The position numbers were made by a program, and so were the translations under genes. A stretch of 64,000 nt of DNA from Eudorina sp. 2006-703-Eu-15 (lineage: Eukaryota > Chlorophyta > Chlorophyceae > Chlamydomonadales > Volvocaceae). Below are positions 33,116 to 46,500 of this stretch, in pieces. The DNA is taken from NCBI GenBank assembly GCA_003117195.1, contig BDSI01000123.1, forward strand, positions 153,584-217,583. Reading direction: 5' to 3'. A model generated the notes under the pieces. The model made no database searches and was not told the origin of the DNA. It saw only the letters and a program-made list of their open reading frames with translations. How positions within the stretch are numbered: the stretch's first letter is position 1; the number at the start of each line of letters is the position of its first letter.

Positions 33116-36100
33116 ATGGACGATAAGCCTATATCCCAGCCTACTTCGCGTGAGAAGGATACCTTACGGCGGGCTTGGAGAAAGGCTTACGCCGAGCTTC
33201 TGGTGGGGCAAGCGTCGTGATGATGCTGTAGGGCCTTTCGACAATCCCACACGCTTGAAGCATGACCGTCAGTCTGTGTGTCCTTCAGGCCGTCGGGAGG
33301 ATAGTCAGACTCTACCCAAAGTCTACCCTTTTATGCCCGTTACTGCTGCTATCTCTTATTTTGGCCATTGGCGTATGGGGAATAACTTATGTGGCGAGGT
33401 CGGAACATCGCAGCGCACAGGTGCGTGTTCCGCACCGTGGGGCTCCTACCCGCGCGGCGTCGGTGCTGCCTCGGACTGCGCAACGTCGTTGGCTCAACGG
33501 CCAGGATTCCACACATATGCACTACAAGCACCGTGATTGGGACCCTCATTCCTTGTGCGAAGAAGGCACATACGGGGTCGGGCGGGGTTCTTCGCGCAAC
33601 ACATCCGCGGTCTGTTTCCGTCCAACCCAACCTGGTGTGTGAATCCGCTTTTGCGGCACAGCGCCTCCTTTCTTGCCTGCACCGCTGCCCTGCACGACCT
33701 AGGCTGGGCGATCTGGGTTTGCTCCAGGCACGCGTTTCTCGGAGTCGTGCATGATTGGTGGCGCCGGTCCCATGGGTGGACCCCTGCCCAGGTGCTTCTG
33801 TCCCGGCCCACGGCCCATACCGTGGCAGGCGCATTCACAGGGCACAAATCCTCCTTCCCAAAATCCCTCCCGGCCTGCCGAGCCTTTTTTCCTTCCTTGC
33901 GCACAGGGAAGCACTGCGACGCGTGCTGTCTCCATCCGCCCCGGGCCCCAACAACCCCGCGCCGCTGGGCCCCCTCCCCCCCCCGCAGGACCGGGCGGCC
34001 ATCCTGGCGTACGATGCCGCGGGTTGGGTGAAGCAGACGATCGACAACGCCATCACTCCCATCATGCTGACGGCCGCCATGGTGCAGTACAACCCGCGCC
34101 TGTCGGCTGTCAGGTCGCTGTTCCTGGGGATGGCGCCGGCGATGCTCGCACAGGTGCGGGTCGCAGCACGGGCCGCGTGCAGCAATCCATCTGGTGCAGC
34201 ACGCATCTTGAGAACCTCGGGTTGTGCGCCTGGTGGTTGGTGGGCGCGGGAGGGTAGGGTGCGGGGCCAGCGGCTCGAGTACGAAATCAGACTTGACCCA
34301 GATCGTCGGGTACGGACAGCAAAGCCATACCCGCCACAGATAGGCATGCATGCATGCATGATGCACCTGTGCGCTGTACGCGACGGGGCGAGGAGGTGCT
34401 GTGCCCTCACCGGAGGTGCTGTCGCCATGCCACAGTCGGGTCGAGGAGCACGAAGGGAACTGTGTCGTGCGGCCGTGGACGGCATTCAGAGCCGTGTAGA
34501 ATGGCTCGGCTGGACCGCCCCTTACCCCTGCCGCCGTTACACCGCGGCGCGCCGAAGCCGTCGTGGCGCACGCGGCCAACCTTACCGACTGCCCTGCCCG
34601 CCGTAACTATCGCCGGCATGTAGTAGCATGTGATTTCTCCTCTTGCAAAACAATCTGCACACCTGTCGGCCCGGTCCCGCCGCCCAGGCCCCGCCAAATT
34701 CCATCCGGGTCCTCCAGCTGGTGCCGCATGGCGTGGTCAACGCCACCTACCCCCTGCCCGGAAACGAGGGCTCGGTGGGGCTGGACGTTATTGCAAGTGA
34801 GTCGTGGTCAGGAGAGGCGCCACGGGGAGAAGCACGGGGGAAGGGCGAACGGGAAATGGGGGAGACTGGAAGGGGCGGGACCCCGGCCGGCATGCAAGGA
34901 GAGGGAGCGGCCCCGATGGCGGCTGCGGCTCGGGCTGAACAGGGAGGTGTACAGCTCGCGGCCCGAGCAGGCTGGACTATGCACAGGTGCAGGGAGGGAG
35001 GAGGGAGGGAGGGGCACGCCAAGCCGGGTGCATGTCTTCAAATGTCGCTGACGGCCGGCTCTGCCCGCGGACCCCCGTCCCGGTCTCTTGACATCATGAG
35101 CACATTCATCCTAACCCCCTCAACGTGATCGCCATCCCGTCCTCGCCCGGTCATCGGCCGTTACACACTTACCCATGGACCAACCCTTGCACCCACCCCT
35201 GCTCACGCCCCTGTCGTGCAACGTCTCACACCCCACCCGCTGTTCCGTCACACTTGCATCCCCATCATGTCAATCAAGACAGCCAAACCCGCTGATCCCC
35301 ATCCCCCCCAACCCCCAGCAGCGCATCTTCGATATGTCTACCAATCTCTTGTGCGTTGTGCCTCCCCCCTCCCCACCTCAACCCCCTCAGGCGCCGCCCA
35401 GCGCGAGGGCGCCGTCCAGGCGGTGGTGGACCGCACCCTCACGCTGGTGGGCCCCATCAACTTCGTGCAGGGCGGCCGCGGGGTGGTGGTGCGCAAGCCG
35501 GTGTTCGTGGCCAACGTGAGCGCGGAGGAGGACTTCGACATACCCTGGCCCATCAACGCGGCGTGCGGGTCGCCCTGTGCCTACAACGCCACCACCCGCA
35601 CGGCGCTGTGGGGCTTTGTGAGTTGGGGCGGCGTGGCTGGCCTGCAAGGGGACGGGGGTTCGCGGGCCAGGGGACGCGGGCGGGGGGCCCAGACGGGCCG
35701 AGGCCGTATCGGTATGGCGCCCTTTCACCACCTCCATACCCCGGCCGCAGCTGCTGTTGCAATCAGCAAGGTACTCTCATTTTCCTGGTCCTCCCAAACG
35801 GCTGAACTCCGAACGGTTGCGGCCATTATTCCCCGTCCATGCATTCGCTGTCACCTGACCGCCCGCCTCAGGGCGCTGACGCTGCTTTGCGGTCCGCTTG
35901 CAACATTGACTGACTACAAGGCATTCGGTTCCTCTCTCCTCCAATCCTCTCCCCTCCAATCCTCTTCCCCCCAATCCTCTCTCCTCCAATCCTCTCCCCC
36001 CCAATCTTCCTGCTCCTCAGATCTCTGCGCTGGTGAACCAGGAAGCGCTCACTGACGGCAACCACTCGAAGCTTGTGATGCTGGAGAACCTAGGCTACCT

Positions 36101-39100
36101 CTACGAGCTGCGCACGATAGGCGATCACGGCGTGGGGTCGCAGAGAGTGGCGGCAAGGTGGGCGAGGGGTGGGGGTGGGGGATGCAACGAACAACTAGGC
36201 CAAGATTTGCTGGGGCGCGAGGAAAGACGCAGCGAGCATGCGCTTGTGGTAGTAACACTATAAGCCAGGGTCCGCAGTGTTCAATGGGGAAGCAGGTAAT
36301 CCGATGGCGAGGAGCTTTGGGACCGGGTTTGTTGTGAGGCGAGGGTCACCTGGTGCGCACCGTACCGCACACACACCCTGTGTTCTCCTTTAACACACCC
36401 TGTTCCTCCTCGCGTCTCAGTCTTCTTTTACACACACACCGTTGATGTCCATTGAAACAGAGAAACCGCAAAAAAAAGGTACAACCCGTCCCCTGCTCGC
36501 GTGGTGCCGTGGACTGCGTCCGGAACCCACGGCGGGGAGGTCATTCGAACAAGGCGTCGGCTGTTGCTGCGCGAGGAGAAACTGGAGGGCCTCCGCCCGT
36601 GTTCACGACCATGTTATACTGCGTCGTACTGCGTGCAGCGGTATACCGGGAACTGGATGGGAGGGATGTGCTGCGTGCTGTTCCCCTCCCTTCCCCTCCT
36701 CTCGGCCTCTGCTCGCACTCCAATGTCCGCTGCCCATCCGCGGTTCCTCCCGGCCTGGCCTCCCCACCCCCGCAGCGCCAAGCTGCCCCGGGACCCCGTG
36801 GAGGTGCGCATCGAGCTGCCCAACGCCGAGGTGCGCGTGCGGGCGTCCCCGGGGGTCCCGCCAGCGGCCGCGGTCCGGACGGGGGGACGGGGGGGAGGTC
36901 CCGAACGGCGAGGAAGCACTCGGCGGAGGGCGACGCTCCGCGCACAGATACGAAATTTAAAAGACACGCTATCCCAGCAACTTCGGCGCTCGTTCCACCC
37001 GTCTTGATCCACCCATGCATGCATGATATGACATGATATGATACCCAGAGGTGCAGAATCAAGGGGTGTGGCCCGCCATCGAGTTTAGTGATGTGCGGCC
37101 GCCCGCCCAGAAAACGCGTGCGGTCGGGCGGGGCGCCTGGAGCGAGCCTAGGGCGGCTGTCGCCTCTGGCGCGACTGCAGGGAGCGTCGTGAGACCGCAA
37201 ACGCAGCGCTGGCTGGGGCTTGGCGCCATCGTGGGGGTGGGGTGGGGGACGCGCAGCCGTCTCCGCCGAGACGTATGCTGGATTGGAATTGAGCTTTGTG
37301 TAAGTCGGGACGCTGGGTCCGTCCCCTGCCTCGTTCGCAACCGCCCGCTGTCACGCGGTTTGCCGCCCGCCCTGCCGCAGTGGGTGATCGGCGTGTCCCC
37401 GGACCACGGCTGGCCGGCCAAGTGGTACGCGGGGCTGCTGGCGGGCGTTGTCGTACTGGCGCTGGCGACCTCGCTGCTGCTCTTCGCGGTGCTGGTCACT
37501 TGGTGGGTCGGGCGGGCGGGACTGCTGAAGGGTGGGGTGGGGTGGGGTGGGGTGGGGTGGGGCGAGGGTTCAAATCGAGTTACAAACCCAAGACGGTAAC
37601 GGCGGGGTAGGGAAGGGGTGGGACCGACCGTGGGCACCGACCGTACTTGGTTTGCACGCTGGCGCAAGGGAAATGCCAACGCAATTTCTCAAGATGCGGA
37701 TATTACTACAACCGGGGGAGCCGAGCGCGGAAGCCGGTCAGCCGCGTCAGCAGTAGGGTTTCTGTGTCGGCGGAGGCGTGGGCCGAGGGCTGGGGTGCAA
37801 GTGTGTTAAGGCGGGGCCGGGTGGTGGGTCTGGGGGCCGGGGACGGCAAACCTAGGTGCGAGCAGGTAAAGGAGGTTTCCGTGCCGTCATCCTCAAACCC
37901 AGATGGGGTTCCCCCTGCATCAACTGCCCGGATGCCGCTTCGGCTTCCCTGCCCCCGGGAGCTTAAGCCCCGAACACCGCCTCCCCGGGCACGCCTCCCC
38001 CCCTCCCCCGCCCCACCCACACACACCCAGGCGGCGCCACCAGATGCTCTTGGAGGCGCTGCTTCCCAAACAGATCCTGGACGACCTGGTGAATGAGGAC
38101 CCCGCCTCGCCGCTGTACGCCTGCCCCAAAATCCGCCAGGCCGGTGAGTAGGGGAGCGGGGAGCGGGGGAGGGTGGGTGTAAGAACTGGATTGGGTGGAC
38201 AGGCGTATGGGGGAGCGGGGTAGGCCGGGATTCGGGGGTCGGATTCGGTTCATCCAGCACCGCGGTGCAAGTGCGCTCCCCTGCGCTACCGGCGGCCGGA
38301 AGCGCGCCTCTCCGGGGTGGTGCCTTTGTGGCAGCGTGCGAGGTACCGATGTTGGCTGGTGGACACGGCGGGCCCCCCGGGGTAGGGCCGGCTGGGCGGT
38401 CTGACCGGGGGAATCCTGGCCCGCTGCTCAATCGTTTAAGCATCCTCTGACCCGCTCACGGTCCCGTCTCCGCTCATGGCCCTGCCTGCACGCCGCCGCT
38501 GCCGTACTCGCTCACGCTGCCGTACCCGCGCACCGCCGCCTTTGGATGGGCTGGTTGCGGCTGTGGGGGACTTTGCGCAGAGACCCCCGCGGACGTGCTG
38601 CTCAACATGATGGGCGACCTGCTGGAGGGCTACCCGCCCCGCCTGCCGGACGTGGTGTTCATCCGCACGGCGCTGCTCCGGAACCTGGACCTGTACACGC
38701 CGCTGGACGTGCGCGGGCAGATCAAGGCGGCGGAGCTGGACGTGGGTTTAGGGTGCCGTCTTGGGGCCTGGGGCAGGGGCGGGGTCAGTCGGGTTGGCCG
38801 TGGACTGCCAGGGCTGCATCTCTCCGCTCCGGGAACATCTCTCCGGGAGAGGGAAAGGCCGGGGGGCGCTGTGGCCAGGGGCTGCCGCCGGGTCCTTGAT
38901 GCGGCGCCACAGCACAGCACACCGAACCACAGCACAGCACACCGAACCACAGCACAAAGCACAGCACACCGAACCACAGCACAACACACCGAACCACAGC
39001 ACAAAGCACAGCACACCCAACCACAGCACAAAGCACAGCACACCGAACCACAGCACAAAGCACAGCACACCCAACCACAGCACAACACACCGAACCACAG

Positions 39101-42100
39101 CACAAAGCACAGCACACCCAACCACAGCACAACACACCCAACCACAGGATGACCTTGGGTGGACGTATACGATTGGCTGCCCCTCGCCCCCAACCAATGT
39201 CTCGTGCTCCCCAACCTGCGGCCCCCTGTGGGTGTTCAGTCCGAGGTGGCCCAGGCGCTGATGCAGCAGCTGGTCGGGGGCCGCCGCACCTCCATGAGTT
39301 CGTGGCGCCAGCTGACCCTGCCGCGGGGTCCCGCCAGCGGCACAGGCGCCGGCGCCGGCAACGGTCACGACCCCGCCGCCGCCGCCGCTGCAGGCGGCGG
39401 GCCCCTCAAGGGAGGCTCCCAGCTGACCTCGGCGACCTACGACTTCGAGACCCTGTCCGGCGCGCTTGCGTTCGTACTGTCCCCGGAGGCAGCGCTCCAG
39501 GGAAATGCCGCCGCCGCCGCTGGGGGAGGAGGAGGAGGAGGAGGCGGTCCGCCAGGGGTTGGGGAGAAGGGGATGGTGCCGTACCTGCCCGCGGCCTCCG
39601 CTGCCGCCTCCGCCTCCGCCAACATCCTGACGCCCGGCATCTCTTGCCCGCTGCTGGTGCGGGGCGCGCCGCTCCTGGCGGTGCAGGCCACGTGTACGGC
39701 GGCGCCGCCGCCGCCACCGCCGTCGGCGCCGCTGGCCGACGCGCCGCAGCCCGAGGACTGCGGAGTCGGCGGCGAGGGCGAGGCCGAGGGCGAGGACGGC
39801 GGAGCCGTCGGGGTCGGCGCTGCCGGCGCGGGTGAAGCCACTGCGACGGTGTTGGCGGCGGCGGCGGCTGCAGTGGCGCCCGGTGCGGGCGCCACCCGGC
39901 GGGTGCTGCCCGGCGGGACGCAGTCCAACACCCGCCTCGTTTCCTGTGCGCACAGCAGCCCGGGCTTCAGCCCCCTGCTGGTGCGGTCGTCGGCCGGGTG
40001 CGAGGAGGCAGCGGCGCGAGCCGCGCCCCGGGTGCAGAGCCCGACACGGAACCAGCAGCCCTCGCCCCTGGCGTGGTCGTACAACGGCGGCCACCGCCGC
40101 CGGCCGTCACTTGTGGTCGCCGGTGGCGCCGGCGGCGGTGGCGTGTGCGCGGCTTGCGGGGCCCCCATTTCGCCCGCGCCGGCTCACACCGACGTGCTGC
40201 CGGTGGTGGTGCTGCCGACGCAGCTGACATCGACGGCGGTGCCGCCGCCGCCGCCGCCGCCACCATCGGCGGTGGCGGCACCGGCGGCGGCCGGGGATAA
40301 GCCGCCTCCCAACTGGGCGACCGCCAGCGTGACTGGCGGCAGCGCCACGCGGCTGATGGCTGTGGCACGGAGGTTGCGGGTCGGCGGCGGTGGCGGCGGC
40401 CAATGCGCGGGCAACGGCGGCGCGAGTGTAGGCGGTCCGGCGGGCGCGAACAGCGTCGGTCTGCCCAGTGTCGGCAGTGTGGGCAGCGTGAGCTTGAGTG
40501 GCGCTCTGGTGGTCAATGGCAGCGGCGGCGGCGGCGCCAAGCCAAACAGCCGCCTAGCGGTGGCCCTGTCCCCACGCGGCGAGGGGCCGCTGTCTCAGCC
40601 GGTGCCAGTCTTCACCCTGCGGCCGCCGTCCAGTCCCAAGGCATTCTGCGGCACGGGTGCAGCGGCGCAAACACCGCCGTCGCCTGGCCGACAACAGCAG
40701 CAGCAGCAGCTGCTGCTGCCGTTGGTGCCTGCGGGCGGTGGGGAGCGGGAGGAGGTTGGTCTCCGGATCGGGAGCGACGCGTCGTTGGTGCCGGCTGGGG
40801 TCATCACACCGGTGGTGGGGGCGACGTCTTCGGGCGGGGAGGAGGAGGAGGAGGCCGCGGCGCCGGCCGGCGGGCACAGCAGCGGGCCGCCGCCGGCGCC
40901 GCTGGTGCAAGAGGTGGGTGCGTGGGTGGGTAGCAAGGGTGTGTGGGCTGGTGCGTGGTCCGATGTAGTGGTGGGGGTAGGGGAAGGGGGTTGGGACAGC
41001 AGAGGGGGGTAATGACGCGCCACGTGTGTGGAGCTGTGTGCGCACCACATGTCGGGAGGGGGCCCGGGCTGGTGGCCGCACGAGGTTGGGACAAGGGAGG
41101 GCGGTCGGCGCGCCCGTGCAATGGCATGTCGGCTCGGGCAGGTGGGGGAAGGGAGGGGGGCAATCCCAATATGCGAATGGGGGGATTCGCTGCTATAAGG
41201 GGGGAACGCCTCTGGACGGCTCCCGCCTGTCCGACGCCCTATCCTCCGCCTCTTCCGCCTCCTCCAACCCCCTCGTCCAACCGCCTCGTCCAACCGCCTC
41301 CCCGTCAGGTTGAGCGGGTGCTGGCGACCGCAGACGCCTGGCACTTCGACGCCTGGGCGCTGCGCGACTGCAGCGGCGGCCACGCGCTGTCGGCCCTGGG
41401 CTTCTACCTGGTGCAGCGGCAGGGCCTTATGACGCCCTTCAACATCAAGCCGGTGGCGCTGGCCAGGTGTGTCACCCGGGGCTCCTGGCGGTGGCGACAG
41501 CAGGGGGCTGTGGATGAGGAAACTGCGCCGCAGGAAGACAAGTCGGGGCGGGGCTGCGGGGGGAAGCAGTGGGGGGCTGCGTGTGTCTCAAGGGTCCGGA
41601 GTGTCGGTGTTGGGCGCTTGGGTTTCTGTCACGCCCAACGGAGGTCAACTCGAGCCAACATCCTTCCCGGGGGTTCTGGGAGGTACCTGGGAGATTTCGG
41701 TGATGTTGGGGGTCCCAGGGTGTGTTGTGTGGGGGTCCCGGGGGTCGCTTGGAGGAGGCTAAGACCCGGGCATCGCGAGCGCGTGTGTTTGGCGAGGCAG
41801 GATGTCCCAACACCACACCACCCCCGAAGCAAACATGCAATATTTTATTACCTATCAGAAGGTGAAGCGGCGGCAGCCAACCGCGTGCATGTTGAGCTGG
41901 AGCTTGGCCACCCGTTGGTATGCACCTCCACCGGCTGTCCTGACAATTGCGATGTCGTACACCGTACACCATGTGTCGCGCTGCGAGTGCCGCGGTCCTG
42001 ACGGGATCCCACATCATGCTTGGTCGTGTTTGAGGCGGGCGGCGGGTCGGGGATGCATGGGCTGCATGCGAATGGGGGTATGGGACGGAATACATCAATT

Positions 42101-42427
42101 GCTGAGGCGGGCGCGCGGATCGGCCATGTTTCGCTCGAGCTGCCTGTCTGCTTGCCTGCTTGCCTGTCTGCCTGCTTGCCTGTCTGCCTGCCTGCCTGCC
42201 TGCCTGTCTGCCTGCCTGCCTGCCTGCCTGCCTGTCTGCCTGCCTGCCTGTCTGCCTGCCTGCCTGTCTGCCTGCCTGCCTGCCTGTCTGCCTGCCTGCC
42301 TGCCTGCCTGTCTGCGTGTCTGCCTGCCTGTCTGCCTGCCTGCCTGCCTGCCTGCCTGTCTGCCTGTCTGCCTGTCTGCCTGTCTGCCTGTCTGCCTGCC
42401 TGCCTGCCTGTCTGCCTGCCTGCCTGT

Positions 42428-42500
<73 letters not shown>

Positions 42501-42775
42501 TGCCTGTCTGCCTGTCTGCCTGCCTGCCTGCCTGTCTGCCTGCCTGCCTGCCTGTCTGCCTGTCTGCCTGTCTGCCTGCCTGTCTGCCTGCCTGTCTGCC
42601 TGCCTGTCTGCCTGCCTGCCTGCCTGTCTGCCTGCCTGCCTGCCTGTCTGCCTGCTTGTCTGTCTGCCTGCCTGCCTGCCTGTCTGCCTGCCTGCCTGCC
42701 TGCCTGTCTGCCTGCCTGCCTGCCTGCCTGCCTGTCTGCCTGTCTGCCTGTCTGCCTGTCTGCCTGTCTGCCTGT

Positions 42776-42824
<49 letters not shown>

Positions 42825-42891
42825 TGCCTGCCTGCCTGTCTGCCTGCCTGCCTGCCTGCCTGTCTGCCTGCCTGCCTGCCTGTCTGCCTGT

Positions 42892-42936
<45 letters not shown>

Positions 42937-43003
42937 TGTCTGTCTGCCTGTCTGTCTGTCTGCCTGCCTGCCTGCCTGCCTGCCTGTCTGCCTGCCTGCC
43001 TGT

Positions 43004-43092
<89 letters not shown>

Positions 43093-43511
43093 TGCCTGCC
43101 TGCCTGCCTGTCTGCCTGTCTGCCTGTCTGCCTGCCTGCCTGCCTGTCTGCCTGCCTGCCTGCCTGTCTGCCTGTCTGCCTGTCTGCCTGTCTGCCTGTC
43201 TGCCTGTCTGCCTGTCTGCCTGTCTGCCTGTCTGCCTGTCTGCCTGTCTGCCTGTCTGCCTGTCTGCCTGCCTGCCTGCCTGTCTGCCTGCCTGTCTGCC
43301 TGCTTGTCTGTCTGTCTGCCTGCCTGCCTGTCTGCCTGCCTGCCTGCCTGCCTGTCTGCCTGCCTGTCTGCCTGCCTGTCTGCCTGCCTGCCTGCCTGTC
43401 TGCCTGCCTGCCTGCCTGTCTGCCTGCTTGTCTGTCTGCCTGCCTGCCTGCTTGTCTGTCTGCCTGCCTGCCTGCCTGTCTGCCTGCTTGTCTGTCTGCC
43501 TGCCTGCCTGT

Positions 43512-43544
<33 letters not shown>

Positions 43545-46500
43545 TGCCTGCCTGCCTGCCTGCCTACCTGTCTGCCTGCTTGTCTGTCTGCCTGCCTGCC
43601 TGCTTGTCTGTCTGCCTGCCTGCCTGCCTGTCTGCCTGCTTGTCTGCCTGTCTGCCTGCCTGCCTGCCTGCCTGCTTGCCTGCCTGTCTGCCTGCCTGTC
43701 TGCCTGCCTGCCTGCCTGTCTGCCTGTCTGTCTGTCTGCCTGCCTGCCGGTCTGACTGCCCGTGTGGTGGAACGGTGACGCGGGCGTGGGGGCTTTCCCT
43801 GCAGGCTGCTCCGGCGACTGGAGACGGGCTACGTCGACAACCCCTACCACAACGCCACACACGCCGCCGACGTGCTGCAGACCCTGCACGTGCTGCTCCA
43901 CGCCACGCAGCTGACGGTGCACTACCTGGACCCGCTGGGGCTGCTGGCGGCGTACTTTGCGGCGGTGAGGAGGGCGGTGTATATGCGGCGGCAGTACCCC
44001 TGCTGATGGTTGGGTTGGTTGGCAGTGCCCCTGCTGATGGTTGGGTTGGTTGGCAGTAGCCCTGCTGATGGTTGGGTTGGTTGGCAGTACCCGTGCTGAT
44101 GGTTGGGTTGGTTGGCAGTGCCCCTGGTGATGGTTGGGTTGGTCGGCAGTACCCCTGCTGATGGTTGGGTTGGTTGGCAGTACCCCTGCTGATGGTTGGG
44201 TTGGTTGGCAGTACCCCTGCTGATGGTTGGGTTGGTTGGCAGTACCCCTGCTGATGGTTGGGTTGGTCGGCAGTACCCCTGCTGATGGTTGGGTTGGTTG
44301 GCAGTACCCCTGCTGATGGTTGGGTTGGTTGGCAGTACCCCTGCTGATGGTTGGGTTGGTCGGCAGTACCCCTGCTGATGGTTGGGTTGGTTGGCAGTAC
44401 CCCTGCTGATGGTTGGGTTGGTTGGCAGTACCCCTGCTGATGGTTGGGTTGGTTGGCAGTACCCCTGCTGATGGTTGGGTTGGTTGGCAGTGCCCATGCT
44501 GATCCGGTGGTTGGGTTGATGGATGGCTGGATGCGTTCCTTGGGGTTGCACCGGGGGAGCTTTGGGGGCAGGGTCGGGCGCACATGCCGTCTTGTGCGGT
44601 CCGCTCACACAGATACCCTACACACACACCCGGTTCGCGCATTTCCCAGGCCTAGCTATGCCCCTAGCATGTCACGCACTCCTGCTCGGGCTGCCTACCA
44701 CTCCTGCTCTGGCTGCCTACGACTTCGGGCGGGTTTCTCGATAAGCACACACACGGCCCAGAGGCCCAGCGGCCCAGAGGCGTGTCCATCGCTGAACACG
44801 CACATACACAGCGCTGCCGCCGATTCGGGCCTCCCGACGCCACCGATCCTCCGCCCCCGCGGCCCCCTCCCTCCCGGCACCCTCCATGACCCGGAACTCC
44901 CCTCCCTACGCAGATCATCCACGACCTGGGCCACCCCGGGCTGACCGGCGACTTCCTCATCGCCACCAGCGACGCCCTGGCGCTGCGGTACAACGACAGG
45001 TCCCCCCTGGAGAACCACCACTGCGCCGCCGCCTTCGAGCTGCTGCACAACGACCCCGACCTGGACATCACCGCCGGGATGAGTCAGTCGGAGAAGACGA
45101 TGTTCCGGAAGCAGGTGGGTTTCGGGGGCCGGGGGGGGAAGGGGTGCAGGGACATTACAGCCGCGGGACGTGAGCGTGGCAAGTGGCTGCAGCGGTGCGG
45201 GGTGCAGCGGTCCGCAAAAAAACACGCGCAGGGCCGAGGAGGGCGCGGGCGTCTTGGCCCGGGGGAGACGGCCTCCGCGGCCTGATCCCCGGTGCTTCTT
45301 GGAAAAGAGGTGACGCTGGGTCGTGTCCGACCTAACTGCGAGGTCTCAGACTCAGGGCGAGAGCCAACAGGGCGCAGCTGCAGCAGACGAGGCGGCCGCG
45401 TGGGTCACCACGAGCCACCATCAGTCCGGACGGAGGGCGTGTGTGATGGGGCGTGATGGGGCGTGATGGGGCGTGATGGGGCGTGGCCCTGGGAGGGCAG
45501 GAAGGCAGGCGGCGGCGGAGCGGTGTTGTTCGTGTTCGTGTTCCGTGTGGCCGGGGGAGGCCGGCCTTGAGGAAGTGCACTGCGCCCCTCTTGACCGCAC
45601 CTGGTCTCCGCTGTCGCTTCGTCGCCAATGTCGCGCTATGTTGCTGAAATGTTGCTGAATGTTGCCGATTGTTGCCGAATGTTGCCGGGTGTTGCCAGGT
45701 GATTGAGCTGGTCCTGGCGACCGACATGAAGCAGCACTTCTCCACGCTCAGCCACTTCAACACCGTACACCGTCTGGCAGCCTTCTCCCACAGCCAGCAC
45801 CCGCACCCGCACACACACACGCACACCCACCAGCACACGTCACCGGCAGGCGGAGAAGCCGTCGGAGCGGGGGGCAGCAGCGCCAGCGCTGGCGCCGGCG
45901 CCGCCTCCGGAAGCAGCCCTGCGCCGCCCGCCGGCAGCGGAGCGACGAGAGTGTTGTCCGCCAACAGCCGTGCGGCCCACCCTGCTGTCGGAGGCGGCGG
46001 CGGCGGCGGCGGCCTAACAGCGACAACGTCGGGAGGTACCACCGGCAACGGTCACCTGAATTCGAATGGGTGGGTCGGGCCCGCTCGGCATGGCCTGGGA
46101 AGCGCGCGGTAGCTGTATGCTGCCGCTGCTGCTCTGTCACGTTCTGTGAGCACTGCACTGCACTGCACCGTTTTCGTGCCGTCGCTACGCCCGTTCTTGC
46201 CATGTGGTGCCCACGCTTGCCTGAAGCGCTGCGGCCTCGTGCAGCCGTGCAGGCACTCGCTCACACTCACAGTCTCCACGCGACACGCGCCGGTTTCGCC
46301 ATCTCGGCTCTGTGCTGTTTGCCGTGCTGTGTGCTGCATGCTGTGTGCTGTGCTGCCATCGCAGCACCAGCAGCGGCCCCTCCCAGTTGGAGCTTGTGGT
46401 GGTGGCGCTGGAGCCGGCGGGGTCGGGGGGCCCGGACGCCCGGCCGGCCCCCAGGCCGCTGGACGAGACGGAGCGGACGCTCAGCCTGCAGCTGGCGCTG

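Noticed and set aside
35281..35350. An extra phosphodiesterase exon starting with a QRIFDMS-like segment before 35391
   Set aside because: Joining 34796 directly to 35391 keeps phase and gives the expected CHASE sequence ([12 protein letters not shown]). The extra segment would break it.
37018..37045. ATGCATGCATGATATGACATGATATGAT run as a regulatory element
   Set aside because: It lies within a phosphodiesterase intron and looks like simple-sequence drift, with nothing tying it to a function.
39159..39835. Long alternative frames overlapping the big phosphodiesterase exon
   Set aside because: Sequence of very high GC has few stops in any frame. Only the frame entered at 39240 links in phase to the exons before and after.
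41472..44642. A 1056-codon minus-strand frame and several 500-680-codon plus-strand frames across the arrays
   Set aside because: 4-bp and 31-bp repeat units contain no stop in any phase, so open frames of any length arise automatically. They run antisense to, or through, well-supported phosphodiesterase exons and show only repetitive peptide.
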